From Talpa occidentalis (Eukaryota > Chordata > Mammalia > Eulipotyphla > Talpidae): a stretch of 64,000 nt of DNA. Numbering within the stretch: the stretch's first letter is position 1; every line of letters starts with the position of its first letter. This document shows positions 46,190 through 57,600 of the stretch, piece after piece. Position numbers and translations under genes: made by a program. The notes below the pieces were generated by a model. It worked only from the letters and a program-made list of their open reading frames with translations, did not search any database and was not told where the DNA came from. The DNA is taken from the NCBI RefSeq assembly GCF_014898055.3, contig NW_023605083.1:90489721-90553720 (forward strand), read 5' to 3'.

Positions 46190-46233
46190 AACTGTTTAAC
46201 ATTTGATTTTTTAAAATAACTTTTCTATCATAT

Positions 46234-46645
46234 TGTAGGGTAAGGAAAAGGTATCAGGCTTTTCTGCCCTCCCACCATTAGGATCGATGAGGGAACCCTG
46301 TGGTCCTGAATGCATGCCTGATGGTGGGCACCTGAAGTGGGTACACCTGGGCTGAGAGACTGAGTTTATAAGGGCGGCATCACGGGGACTCCAGCAGAAG
46401 CCAAGAATGAACAGAAGCTGAGAGAAGAAGAGAAGCAGAAAGAATGCCAGAGAGAGCCCAGATAGAGTGAAGATTTGCTGGGGGCTGGGAGGACTGCCAA
46501 CCTCCTGGCCCCCCAGCACCCCTGCCTGCCATGTGCCTGGTAAATCTAAATAAAAGACCTGCAAAAGCCACTGAGGACTCTGACTCCTGCTTTACCCGGT
46601 CTGCTGGGTCAGAAAACCTGCACTGTGTCCTGTCCTGCCACGACA
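46234..46645 (+). mobile_element. LTR family U, copy 1 (solo LTR)
   Basis: Reads TGTAGGGTAAGG...GCCACGACA, 412 bp, with TTTATAAGGG near 46365 and AATAAAAG near 46549. CATAT on both sides (46229-46233, 46646-46650) is a 5-bp target duplication. Confidence 0.88.
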
Positions 46646-47160
46646 CATATACATTCTAATAGTTTAAATTAGCCTTCTTATTCATTTTTGATGCTGGTCC
46701 TGCTACCTCTAGTCATTTTGCTCTTGCATTTTCTTTCTTTTTTTATTTTGGGGCTGGAGGTGGTCGAGGATAGGTACCTGCTATCAGAATTAAAGGAGTC
46801 ATATTGATCTGTCCTCTTTAGTAGCAGAGGGGCTGTGTCAGATCCCACCACCCTGTTAGACACCCTCTCTCCTGCTTCCCTTAGGGTTATAAAAGGTCAT
46901 CTGATCCTCGCACGCATTTCCTTTTGTCTGTGACCATATTGTTTTGATTCCATGATGAGTTGCAGGGTTTATGCAGTTTTGGTATTTATATGAGTCACTG
47001 ACGCGGGACAGAAGGAAAGGGCCCAAATGATACCACTGATACCAAGATATCATGTCTGAAATGTCAGCAAGTTCATGAAAGATGCTGAGTGGCATAGAAA
47101 GCCCCAAATCCACACAAGGAGAGACCATACCAGAGGACAAAGAAGCAGGAATAAGATCTA
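46646..47160. other. Lipoxygenase intron 8, unrecognised sequence
   Basis: No gene or nameable repeat between LTR U copy 1 and the disrupted SINE. Confidence 0.3.
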
Positions 47161-47708
47161 ATTTTCTTTTTTTTTTTTTTTTTTTTTTTTGTGGGACTGT
47201 AGGGTAAGGAAAAATGTCAGGCTTTTCTGCCCTCCTGCCATCAGGATAGATGATGGATCCCTGCGGTCCTGAATGCATGCCTGATGGCGGGCACCTGGAA
47301 TAGGGTGTGGGCATAGGTAGATGGGATTCACCTGGGCTGAGACTGGGCTTTTAAGGGCGGCGTCACGGGGACGCCAGCAGAAGCCAAAAGAGAAGCCGAG
47401 AGAGAAGCAAGAAAAGCAGAAGCTGAGAGAAGGCCAGAAAGCCCAGAGTGAAGACCTGTTGTGGGCTGGGAGGCCTGCTAGCCTCCTGGCCCCCCAGCAC
47501 CCCTGCCTGCCATATGCCTGGTGAACACCAATAAAAAACCTGCAAAAAACCACTGAGGACTCTGACTCCTCCTTCACCCGGTCTGCATGGGATCAGAAAA
47601 CCTGCACTGTGTCCATTCCAGCCCATTACAGGGACCCTCGCTGGGGAACGAACCAGCACTGCAGCCTCTCAGCCCAGTGCTCAACTGCTGCACCACTAGG
47701 GGAGGCCC
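47161..47708 (-). mobile_element. tRNA-related SINE, truncated and split by LTR U
   Basis: A T-run at 47165-47190 and GTGGGAC, then after the LTR GGGACCCTCGCTGGGG to GGGGAGGCCC at 47708. The 3' body of the SINE is missing. Confidence 0.8.
47198..47630 (+). mobile_element. LTR family U, copy 2 (solo LTR)
   Basis: Reads TGTAGGGTAAGG...GCCCATTACA, 433 bp, close to copy 1 except for the last ~20 bp and an extra segment before the TATA region. GGGAC on both sides (47193-47197, 47631-47635) is a perfect 5-bp target duplication inside a SINE. Confidence 0.9.
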
Positions 47709-48399
47709 AAGATCCAATCTTCTTAACGCTGTTAGCCTGTGTCACAGTGCTGTTATCCGTTGTCAACTCTGCTATGGGGAGCCTGCCGTTCCCATTTAGA
47801 GATGAGGACTCTGAACATGTCTGGGAAGTCCTGAAGCCGGGATTTAGGATTCAAACCTAGAAGTCTCAATCCAAAGCCTACACAGTTGACTATAATTATG
47901 AAATGCATGGGCTTTGCCCTCTCAGTTGTCCTAATAACAACCCAGCTGTTTGCCATGAGATAGATAAAGTTGTAGGATGAATGCAGAGAGGTGGTGGGGG
48001 CTGAATTAGTAAAGGGATTTTGAAGATAAAAGTAGGCTTAACCATTCAGGTAGACAGAAGGTGAAAGTTAACCAGATCCAAAGAGGGACCATGATGATTA
48101 ACGACAGGTCTTGGAGAGGAGTGGGGGGGGGTTCCCCCAAAAGAAATACAACTCAGATTTTCTATTTAAGTACTCACTTACCTATCTTGCTAACTCTTCA
48201 ACTTCATCTACCTTAAACTGAACATCTCAACTGGAACTCCAGAGTGGCCTCTCCCAGCTACACTATTTCAAACAATTATTCTGGTTCACAAGATTTCAGC
48301 ATTTTTGCCTCTTTTGCTGTATGTAAAATGTCTTCAGAATTTTGAAGATATTTTTAAAGCAAGCACTGACCACTAGTCTACCAAGCCATACTGGATCCC
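47709..48399. other. Lipoxygenase intron 8, with a possible MIR
   Basis: TTTAGAGATGAGGACTCTGA at about 47796 resembles reversed MIR. The rest is unrecognised. Confidence 0.35.
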
Positions 48400-49064
48400 T
48401 GCCGCGGACCAGCACAGCAGTGAACGATGAGGCCGTCTCAGGGTTGAGAGACTGCGCAGGGTGGTCAGGGATTCAGCTGAAGAAATGACAAACAGACACA
48501 CTTCAAGAGAGAGTGTAAATCTGAGTGCGATTTTATTTAAGTTAGTTGTCAGTATATATATGTTTCCAAAAGCACAGAACAGTGAATGGATTTAGCTTAT
48601 CACTGAGTGATTTACCTCATTCCTAAGTAGATAGACCATTAGTTTTGTTTTTAAACTATATGATCGCATTTTTTGTTTTACTAACTACTTTTTTCACCTA
48701 AACTATATTTTAATTATTACAGGGTTTAGTAACGTTTCATTTGAGTCAGCCTTGTGTTAAGGATTTTATATGATTTTTTAATTAACAACAAATGACCTTT
48801 ATAGAAGAAAGAAGGAAGTTTAGAAAGACAATAAAGGGATAAAGTTTGTAATTCTAGAAAGACGAGATAAGATTTTTTAGCTCCTGGTGGTAGTAATCCT
48901 TTGATAAGCTTCTGTCTTATCTATGTCTTCAGGGAATTTTGCTGTACTTCCCCTGCTTCAGGGAGTTTTGCTGTTCTCCCCCTGCACACTGGCTTGCCCA
49001 GCCGGACCTAGGGACCTTGGCAAAAGCCATTAGCCCTAAAGGTCACTGCAGGGGAGGTTCAGCA
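48400..49064 (-). mobile_element. LTR family T, copy 2 (class II-like solo LTR)
   Basis: The plus strand reads TGCCGCGGACC...GGTTCAGCA, 665 bp. GATCCC on both sides (48394-48399, 49065-49070) is a perfect 6-bp target duplication. It is very similar to copy 1 at 20075-20713 but carries an extra tandem copy of about 26-29 bp (CTTCAGGGAATTTTGCTGTA unit) near 48930-48985. Confidence 0.92.
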
Positions 49065-49450
49065 GATCCCTGTTCATAAAATCCCAGAATTTCTGGATCA
49101 CTACGCCAGCTTGTTAGTGGCTCTGTGGCCCATGGTTGTGACAGCAGCTTAGACCCTGACAGTTCTCTCCACTCTTGCATCTGGCATGTGGCAGCTACTA
49201 CTTCCCCCCATGGCAAAATGTTTGCATTTTCCTTTATAGTCCTCTAGCCACCATGTAATGCACAGTCTTGGAAGAGCTTAAATAACTTGCTGGACTGTTC
49301 TCTGTATCCTTTATCTTCTACTTTATGACTCCCAACTTGTGGTGGAACAGTCTCCATCAATAATACAGAGCTTACTGCTTTCTCTCTTGATTTCAAGCTC
49401 CATTTCCACATATCATTCTCTGGCTGTATCTTATTTGTACTATTCTTTTC

Positions 49451-49727
49451 TTTTTTTTTTTAAATATTTATTTATTTATTATGCAAGCAGTGGGAACAGT
49501 CAGAAGCGCGGAGGGTGAGAGAATTCACCAGAGCCAGAGCAGGGAGCAGAGCAGGCAGAAGGACCAAAGCACACTACTAAAAACAACGACAGGCGGCAGG
49601 AGAGGTCTGCGCACCATGTGGGACCCTCCTCCGGTGGCGGGGAGCAGCCAGGGATCGAACCGGCGCTGCAGAGGCTGTGGGCAGCTTTGCAACCCAGAGC
49701 TCAACCGCTGCGCCACCGGGGAGGCAC
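49451..49727 (-). mobile_element. tRNA-related SINE, type I
   Basis: Minus-strand copy with target TATTTGTACTATTC/TATTTGTACTATTT on the two sides. A small anomaly replaces the usual CTGAGGGGAGCAG with CTAAAAACAACGAC. Confidence 0.92.
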
Positions 49728-50196
49728 TATTTGTACTATTTCTATTCCAGCTATCCAGTAAATCTCTTAAATAGAATCAATATCAAATTATATTCCTTTA
49801 TACCCCAGAGTCATTGCTAGAGAATTTCAGAGCAGCCTCAGGGTATGTGCTCATTAAGTGCTAAGTTACTTGACTTAACAGGAGAGATGGGAACTCTCTG
49901 TGTTATTTCTGAAAACTGAATCTATAATTAGCTCAACACAAAGGTAAAGACACATGGAAATAAAAGCACAAAGTTCAAGGTCCTGAAACAATCATCCATC
50001 TCACCTGTTCTTTTCTACTCACAAACTGTTACAAATATTCTTTGCTGCAAGAACATGGATGCCTACTGAATTAGCAGAAACTGCGTTTACATGTTCCCAG
50101 TCATATGGCTTTGGCTTTTAAAATCCTAGACAGCTACTGAATTGTTTCTTCTCTCTGAGGTCTGAGAATGCTGGACCGGGAGGGTAGAAGATGTAC

Positions 50197-50406
50197 CTTG
50201 AAGACGGGTTGCAGCCCCAGGAGACATCTCGTGGTGGCGACAGCGATGACCTCAGCCAGCAGATGAGTGTCCAGCAGATGATACTGGAGTTCATGCGGAT
50301 GAAAATCTGAATTTCAGACCCAGCACTTTGCCAGGAGCCAAGCAAGTGGGGGATGTGAGGGCAGGAACAGTGCTGGGGTGGGGAGACTAGGGCTGGGAGG
50401 CTGGAT
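50197..50406 (-). pseudogene. Lipoxygenase exon 8, with premature stop
   Basis: 210 bp, the exact family length. Encodes [30 protein letters not shown], then TGA (50314-50316) where relatives have Arg (CGA), then [19 protein letters not shown] with the two iron-binding His, and [15 protein letters not shown]. The lesion is a CpG-type C-to-T change. Splice sites CAG and GTACAT are intact. Confidence 0.95.
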
Positions 50407-50832
50407 CTGTAAGAAAGAGTAATTAAACACTCCTTGATCTCTCATCATATGTAAGATACTGTGCTCAGCATTCTGGGGGGGGACAGAGATGGCCAAGTAA
50501 ATGTACTGCCTTCCAGGGGGCTATAACTTAGTTGGAAGATCAAGGACCTCAGTAGCTGTGGCACCTGCCAGTGCTCTGGTGGTTGCCCTCAATGCAGGAG
50601 TCAGAAGCAGGGGTTTAAAAGGAAGCCTTAAAATGCTTTGGAAAAAACATGACAGAATCTGAGCTATGGTGGGGGAAGGTGTGAAAAAAAGAGATGAGAG
50701 TGAAAAATTGATAATATGGGTCACTGAGAACAGTAGGCGAGAAAATTGGTAAATCTATGGGAGAAAAAGATGTTTAAGAAAGAAGGAAGGCTCAACAAAT
50801 CTAAAGGTCACAAAAAGGCTGAGTAGCATTGG

Positions 50833-51110
50833 GGGCCTCCCTGGTGGTGCAAGGGGTTAAGAGCAGCACTATGAAGCCATCTGCAGGCACTGCAGCATGA
50901 GTGCAATCCCTGACCCAGGGAGCTACCCATATGGTAACAGCAGACTTCTCCTGTCTCACCCGCTGCTCCCCTCAGCAGTGTATTTCGGTAGATCTGCCTG
51001 TTCTGCTCCCCACTCTGTCTCTGGTGAATCCTCTCACCCCTCACACCTCTGGCCTGTACCCCAGTTCTTGTATGCATAAATAAATAAATCTTTAAAAAAA
51101 AAAAAAACAA
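50833..51110 (+). mobile_element. tRNA-related SINE, type II
   Basis: Head GGGCCTCCCTGGTGGTGC, tail AAATAAATAAATC. Target AAGGCTGAGTAGCATT/AAGGTCGAGTAGCATT. Confidence 0.93.
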
Positions 51111-51338
51111 AGGTCGAGTAGCATTAAGATGAGAGCCGGCAGAGGCCAGCCTCTCTTCTCCACAGGTTATTCCAGCTGAGCAGAAGTGAAGGGTGCTTGG
51201 AGACAAGGTCAGATCTCATTGAGTGACCTGGGAGTGACACTGAGCGACATAGAACATGAGTTAACTCTCTTAGTTTCTGGGAAAAGGTTGGGGTGGACAG
51301 AGGACAGTGGTGGCAGGGGCACGCCCAGGGCACCCCAC

Positions 51339-51482
51339 CTGGGTGGCCATGGGTAGCAGCTTCCCATCACGTTCCATCTTCAGCAGGACGAGGAGGGCAG
51401 CCAGGTACTGCTTCTCTTCTCGGATCACGTTGGTTGGAATTCCATCAAGCAGGATGAAGTCAGCCTCAAACAGGGAGCCTTG
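51339..51482 (-). pseudogene. Lipoxygenase exon 7
   Basis: 144 bp, open: [48 protein letters not shown]. Acceptor CAG and donor GTGGGG are intact. Confidence 0.94.
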
Positions 51483-51980
51483 CTGGGGAAGGAGAAGTGT
51501 ATGTACAGTTTGAGGTCAGAGTCGACCTCCAGAGGGTCAGGGCAAAGACACTGAGTCTAGTTTCTCACCATATCCCCAGTCTCAGATCATGTCATATCCT
51601 TGACATGAACCAGGAAAGCACCATGAGCATTTAGCCTAAGTCCTCTTTTATTTGAGGAAAGAGGCAAAATGGGTGCAATCTGCCCCAGATTGTAATTCAC
51701 TCTGACAGTGGCAGCTTTAAGATCATACTGCCCAATCCACTCTGCACCACAGACATGCTAAGCAACCCCCTCGTGGAGAGTCCAGGCCTCTTTCTCCATC
51801 AGACCCAAATTTCTTGTTGCCTGTCTGGCCTCCCACCACCAATCTCCTAGTTTCCCCTCTATACTTTATCATGTCTAGAGCTTTCCAGCTACAGCAGCCT
51901 CCCTTCCCTGACTTATCAGCCTCCCGCATAGGGTCTCCTCCCCACATACAAGGAGAGAGCAAGGCAAGGGGGGGAGGTAC

Positions 51981-52140
51981 CTGGAGTTCTTTCTCTAACT
52001 GAGTCCAAAGTTCCTCCATCCCAGGGGGCAGCACCAGCCTGGAGGGCAGAGAGGTGGAGCATCTCAGCATCATGGGTTGGCACCATTGAGCAACTTGTAG
52101 CTAAAAAGCTCATCATCCTGCCAGCGCTGACGCACCTTCT
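51981..52140 (-). pseudogene. Lipoxygenase exon 6, frameshifted
   Basis: 160 bp, one short of the phase needed. [20 protein letters not shown] is followed by a missing base in AACCC-ATGATG (near 52074), after which [20 protein letters not shown] continues in the shifted frame. Splice sites CAG and GTACCT are intact. Confidence 0.93.
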
Positions 52141-52387
52141 CTGTGGGTTGGGTTGGGGTATGATACAGGAGATTAACACTGATATCCTCTCCTCCAGACT
52201 AAATCCCCTGGATTTAGTAACATGGTCATCCCATACCCAGCCCATCTCTTCATTTTTAAGACCTCTGTGACTCATCAGACAGAATAAGTTCTTTGTTGAC
52301 AGGGAGTGTTGAGGACCATGGAAAGTGAAAGAGGGTCTTTAAAAGGGACCATCCATGGTGTTAAGGGAAATGGGAGCAACCACTGAC

Positions 52388-52491
52388 CAGCCAGGGCACT
52401 TTTCCACTAGGGAAGATCTGATCAAAATCCACCAGCCAGTTCCAGGAGCTCAGGAGGGTGTAAAGATGTTTTGATGACAATCTCCATAATC
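52388..52491 (-). pseudogene. Lipoxygenase exon 5, two compensating frameshifts
   Basis: 104 bp. An extra A in ATCAAAACATC (near 52470) shifts the frame. YTLLSSWNWLVDFDQIF follows, and about one base is lost in the next codons (TTCCCTAGTGGAAAAG), restoring the frame for KSALA. Total length is therefore unchanged. Splice sites TAG and GTCAGT are present. Confidence 0.85.
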
Positions 52492-52580
52492 CTAAATAGA
52501 TATCAAGGATAAAACCATCAATTTACCAAATCCTACCCATTTCTGAATTCACTCTGGCCGTCCTCTGACCATTTCCTTAC

Positions 52581-52662
52581 CCCAGCATTCCTGAAATGTT
52601 CAAGTCCAGCCTCTTCTCCTCGTGGAACCATATTTGGAGGTACCTCATCTAGAGAGCCTGCA
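52581..52662 (-). pseudogene. Lipoxygenase exon 4, 3' part only, frameshifted
   Basis: The text DEVPPNM is followed, two bases short, by FHEEKRLDLNISGMLG in another frame. The donor is GTAAGG. The 5' part falls in the assembly gap. Confidence 0.8.
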
Positions 52663-52762
52663 NNNNNNNNNNNNNNNNNNNNNNNNNNNNNNNNNNNNNN
52701 NNNNNNNNNNNNNNNNNNNNNNNNNNNNNNNNNNNNNNNNNNNNNNNNNNNNNNNNNNNNNN
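52663..52762. other. Assembly gap (100 N)
   Basis: Exactly 100 N between lipoxygenase exon 4 and the 5'-incomplete L1. Confidence 0.99.
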
Positions 52763-53505
52763 AAGGAAATTGAGTCCTAAAGAGGGAAGTAAGAGAATGC
52801 AGGGATCAAAGAATTAATGGAGAACTAAAGAACTCTGGAAAAGCAATGAAAGCAGAATAGATGAAATGGAAGAACGAATAAGTAATCTTGAAGACACAGA
52901 AATAAAAAGAACCAAAACAGAAAGGAAAGAGAAGTACGAAGGAAAAAGAATGAAGAAAGACTTCGGGACTATCTGACTCCATGAGGAAAGGAAATATAAG
53001 AGTTATAGGATTCCAGAAGGAGAGGAGAGAGATGTAGGAACAGAGAAAATATTCATGGATATAATTGAAGAGAACTTCCCAAATGAGAAGAAGGAGCTGA
53101 AAATTGATATACAAGAAGCAAGAAGAACACCAAACTTCCACGACGAAAGAAAAACACAGCAAGACACATAATAGTAAAGCTCCCAAGAATCCAGGACAAG
53201 GAAAAAATAATGAAGCTGACAAGAGGGAAGAAACAGATAACATTCAAGGAAAACCAATCAGGCTGACATCAGACTTCTCTGAAGAAACACTACGGGCAAG
53301 GAGAGAGTGGAGGGACATAGTCAACAGACTCCAAGAAAACAGATGCCAACCAAGAATACTCTATCCCGCAAAGCTCTCTTTCCTCCATGAAGAAAGAATA
53401 TGGACCTTCCCAGACAAAGAGAAACTCCGGAATTTCATTGCGACTAAACCCCCTCCAAAAAATACTACAAGGAATCCTAAAGCCAGAACCTCAGAGGACG
53501 AATAA
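52763..53505 (+). pseudogene. L1 ORF1 (RNA-binding chaperone), broken
   Basis: Coiled-coil-type text first (RMKRRNE-like, several frames), then the RNA-binding core and a C-terminal domain, open from 53104 with DFSEETLRARREWRDIVNRL, CQPRILYPAKLSF and FPDKEKLRNFI. It ends at 53505. Confidence 0.88.
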
Positions 53506-53578
53506 CAACGAAAGAAGACCAAAAAAAAAAAAAAGTTATTAAAAGAATAAATAAATAAATCAAAGAAAGACAAACATA

Positions 53579-56500
53579 ATGGCAAATACAGATGCTAACA
53601 TATCAATATTAACTCTAAATGTAAATGGACTAAACTCTTCAATAAAAAGACACAGAGTTGCAGCCTGGATTAAGAAACAAAACCCAACCTTTTGCTGTCT
53701 CCAGGAAACACATTTAGCTACAAAAGATAAAAATAGGCTCAAAGTCAAAGGATGGAAAACAATCCTACAAGCAAATGGGCCAAAAAAGAAAGCAGGAACA
53801 GCTATACTTATATCAGATAAAACAGACTTCAAACTCAAAAAATAAAAAGAGACCCCAATGGTCACTACATTATGATTAAGGGGACAATACTTCAAGAAGA
53901 AATAACACTCATTAACATATACTCACCAAACGAAAGAGCACCAAATATATCAGACAACTGTTGTCCTCTCTGAAAACAGACATCAAAGAAAACACATATG
54001 TAGTGGGAGACTTCAACACACCACTATCAACAATGGATAGATCAACAAGACAAAAAATAAGTAAAGAAACTAAAGCTCTAAATAAGGACCTAGAGCATTT
54101 GGGCTTAACAGACATCTATAGAACACTAAACCCAAAAAAAACGGAGTACACATTTTTCTCAAGCGCACACGGATCATTCTCCAGGATCGATCACATACTG
54201 GGGCACAAGACAAACATCAACAGATACACCAAGATTGAAATCATACCAACCATCTTTTCTGACCACGAAGGCATCAAACTAGAAATAAATCATAAAAAGA
54301 AGGCAAGGAACTATCCTACCTCATGGAGATTAAAAGCCACACTACTGGAAGACCACTGGACTAACGAGGAGATCAAAGAAGAAATTAAAAAATTCTTTGA
54401 ATTGAATGACAAGGAGGACACCAATATCCTAAATGTATGGGATGCAGCAAAAGCAGTAATAAGAGGAAAATAATAGCAATAGAAGCTCACATCAAAAACA
54501 AGAAAGAACTCAAAGAAACAACCTAATCTCGAAGCTCAAAGATCTAGAAAAAGAACAACAAAAAAACCCCAGAACCAGTAGAAGAAAAGAAATAATAAAA
54601 ACCAAAGCAGAAATAAATGAAATTGAAACTAAAAAAACAATCCAAAAGATCAATGAAACCAAGAGCTGGTTCTTTGAAAAAAATAAATAAAATAGACAAA
54701 CCCCTAGCCAGGCTCACAAAGGAAAAAAGGGAGAAAGCACAAATACACAGAATCATAAATGAAAGAGGAGAAATCACAACGGACACAGCAGAAATCAAAA
54801 GAATAATCAGTAACTACTATGAACAGTTATATGGAAACAAGTTCAACAATCTAGAGGAGATGGACAAATTCCTACAACTCTACAATCACCCAAAGCTAGA
54901 TAAAGAAGAAATAGAACACCTAAACAGACCAATTACAAGCAGCGAAATTGAAATGGTAATTAAAAACCTCCCAAAAACAAAAGCCCAGGACCTGATGGAT
55001 TTACAAATGAATTCTACCAAACATTCAGAGACGAATTAGTGCCTATCCTTCACAAACTCTTCCAAAAAATTGAGAAGGAAGGGACAATACCAAACACGTT
55101 CTATGAAGCCAATATTACACTAATACCAAAACCGAATAAGGACAACACAAAAAGGAAAACTATAGGCCAATCTCCCTAATGAACACTGATGCAAAAATCC
55201 TCAATAAAATTTTAGCTATCAGAATCCAACAATGTATCCATAAGATAATTCACCACGACCAAGTTGGATTCATTCCAGGGGCACAAGGATGGTTTAACAT
55301 CCGAAAATCAATCAACGTTATCCAACACATCAACAAAAAGAAATATAAAAACCATATGATAATATCAATAGATGCTGAGAAAGCTTTCGACAAAGTGCAA
55401 CACCCATTCATGATAAAAGCCCTTGAAATTCTTGGGATACAAGGAACATACCTCAACATCATAAAGGCCATCTATGACAAGCCAACAGCCAGTATCATTC
55501 TCAATGGTGAAAAGCTGAAAGCAATTCCATTAAGATCTGGAACAAGACAAGGATGTCCACTCTCACCACTGCTTTTCAATATAATACTGGAAGTCCTAGC
55601 CAGAGCAATAAGACAAGAGAAAGACATCCAAGGAATCCAAATAGGAAAAGAAGAAGTCAAACTATCACTATTTGCAGATGATATGATAATATACATAGAG
55701 AACCCCAAAATCTCCACAGAAAAACTAATTCAACTCATCAATCAATTCAGTAAAGTGGCAGGATACAAAATCAACACGCAAAAGTCAGTAGCCTTCCTAT
55801 ACACAAACAATAAATCTGAAGAAGAAGAAATCAAAAAAACCACCCCTTTTATTATCGAAACAAAAAAAATCAAATATTTGGGAATAAATCTAACAAAAGA
55901 GGTAAAGGACCTATACAAAGAAAACTATAAAACACTGTTAAAAGAAATAGAAGAAGACACAAAGAAATGGAAAGACATCCCCTGCTCATGGATTGGAAGA
56001 ATAAACATTATTAAAATGGCCATCCTTCCAAAAGCAATATACAGATTCAATGCTATTCCAATCAAAATCTCAATGGCATTCTTCAAAGAAATAGAACAAT
56101 TATTGATGAAATTCATATGGAATCACCAAAAACCCCGAATAGCCAAAGCTCTACTGAAAAAAAAAGACGGAAATGGAGGCATCACACTCCCAGACTTCAA
56201 ACTATACTACAAAGCCATAATCATCAAAACTGCATGGTATTGGAACAAGAACAGACATACAGACCAATGGAATCGAATAGAAAATCCAGAAATAAACCCA
56301 CAGATTTATGGTCAACTAATCTTTGACAAAGGAGCAAAGACTATGCATTGGAGCAAAGAAAGTTTGTTCAATAAATGGTGCTGGGAAAACTGGGTCGCTA
56401 CATGCAAAAGAATGAAGCTTGACCACTACCTCACACCATACACAAAAATCAACTCAAAATGGATTAAAGAACTAGACATAAGACCTGAAACCATAAAATA

Positions 56501-57394
56501 CATAGAAGGAAATATAGGCGAAACACTACGGGATTTGCACATCAAAGACATCTTTACAGACACATCACCCAAAGCAGTGATAGTGAAGACAAAGATAAAC
56601 AGCTGGGACTACATCAAATTAAAGAGCTTCTGCACAGCAAAAGAGACAATAACAAAAACAAAGAGAAACCCCACCAACTGGGAGAAATTTTTGCACCCAA
56701 CACTAATGATAAGGACTGATCACAAAATCTGCAAAGAGCTGATGAGACTCAGCAACAACAAAGAAAAAATCCAGTCAAAAAATGGGCAGAAGAGCTAAAA
56801 AGAAACTTCTCTGAAGAGGAAATGCAAATGGCCAACAGACATATGAAAAAATGTTCAACATCACTTGTAATCAGGGAAATGCAAATCAAAACTACCATGA
56901 GATACCATCTCACACCAGTGAGAATGGCACATATTAAAAAAACTAGCAACAACAAATGTTGGCGAGGATGTGGAGAAAAAGGAACTCTTGTGCACTGTTG
57001 GTGGGAGTGCAAACTGGTCCAACCACTATGGAGAGCTGTGTGGAGATTTCTGGACCTACTAAACATAGAGCTTCCATATGATCCAGCAATTCCACTCCTA
57101 GGTATTTACCCAAAGGACACAGAAACATCAATTCCAAAGAGCACCTGCACTCCTATGTTTATAGCAGCACTGTTTACAATAGCTAAGCTTTGGAAACAAC
57201 CCAAATGCCCAAAAATAGATGACTGGATCAAGAAGATGTGGTACATATATACCATGGAATATTACTCAGCATTCAAAAAAGATAAACACATGCAATTTGC
57301 AGCAACATGGATGGCGCTGGAAGGGATCATGCTCAGCGAAATAAGCCAAAAGAAAAAGAAAATACCGATGGTCTCACTCATAGCAGGAATCTAG
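53579..57394 (+). pseudogene. L1 ORF2 (endonuclease and reverse transcriptase), broken
   Basis: About 3.8 kb, close to the full 1,270-odd codons. The endonuclease starts at 53579 (SILTLNVNGLNSSIKRHRVA, QETHL) and is stopped at 53845. It resumes at 53961 (VVGDFNTPLS, SRIDHILGHK, SDHEG) and stops at 54473. The reverse transcriptase lies in the open frame 55179-56798 with [30 protein letters not shown] and the catalytic FADD at about 55671-55682. The Cys-rich C-terminal domain is in 56822-57394 ([19 protein letters not shown]). Confidence 0.95.
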
Positions 57395-57475
57395 AAAACT
57401 TAAATAAGGGGACCAGGAAAATGAATATAAGAAAGTGAAAATCAAAAATCAACAAAAAACTATGAACCAGAGACA

Positions 57476-57530
57476 CTTTTTGGGGGGTGGGGGGGCGGGA
57501 GGGGAAGGATTGGGGTCAGAATGGGGCGTT
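57476..57530 (+). repeat. G-rich tract in the L1 3' UTR
   Basis: TTTTTGGGGGGTGGGGGGGC, then GGGAGGGGAAGGATTGGGG: four or more G-runs within about 40 bp, able to form a G-quadruplex. Such tracts are a known feature of mammalian L1 3' UTRs. Confidence 0.85.
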
Positions 57531-57600
57531 GAATTGTATGGGGGAATATAAAAATAAAATTTAATATTTTAAAAAAAAAAATAAAAAAAAAAAAAAATAA

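Larger units (their letters stand above)
39408..52662 (-). pseudogene. ALOX12P2-like: 12-lipoxygenase-type gene (ALOX12/ALOX12E group), inactivated
   Basis: Eleven exons (4-14 by family numbering) occur in order on the minus strand, each the length expected for animal 12/15-lipoxygenases, which oxygenate arachidonate at C12/C15 with a non-haem iron. Conserved blocks include [67 protein letters not shown] and TMATVMGSLPDV. Closest by eye is ALOX12 and its epidermal relative, which is a pseudogene in humans. Lesions: frameshifts in exons 4, 5 and 6, an in-frame TGA in exon 8, and acceptors GG (exon 13) and AT (exon 14). Introns persist, so it decayed in place and is not a retrocopy. Exons 1-3 were not found upstream of the gap and L1. 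Confidence 0.92.
52763..57600 (+). mobile_element. Near full-length LINE-1, inactive
   Basis: Starts inside ORF1 at the gap and continues through ORF2, a G-rich 3' UTR and an A-rich tail (from about 57560). ORF1 and ORF2 are about 73 bp apart. It carries several frameshifts and stops, so it is not expected to move on its own, but long segments remain open, suggesting moderate age. It sits upstream of the lipoxygenase pseudogene, on the opposite strand. Confidence 0.95.
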
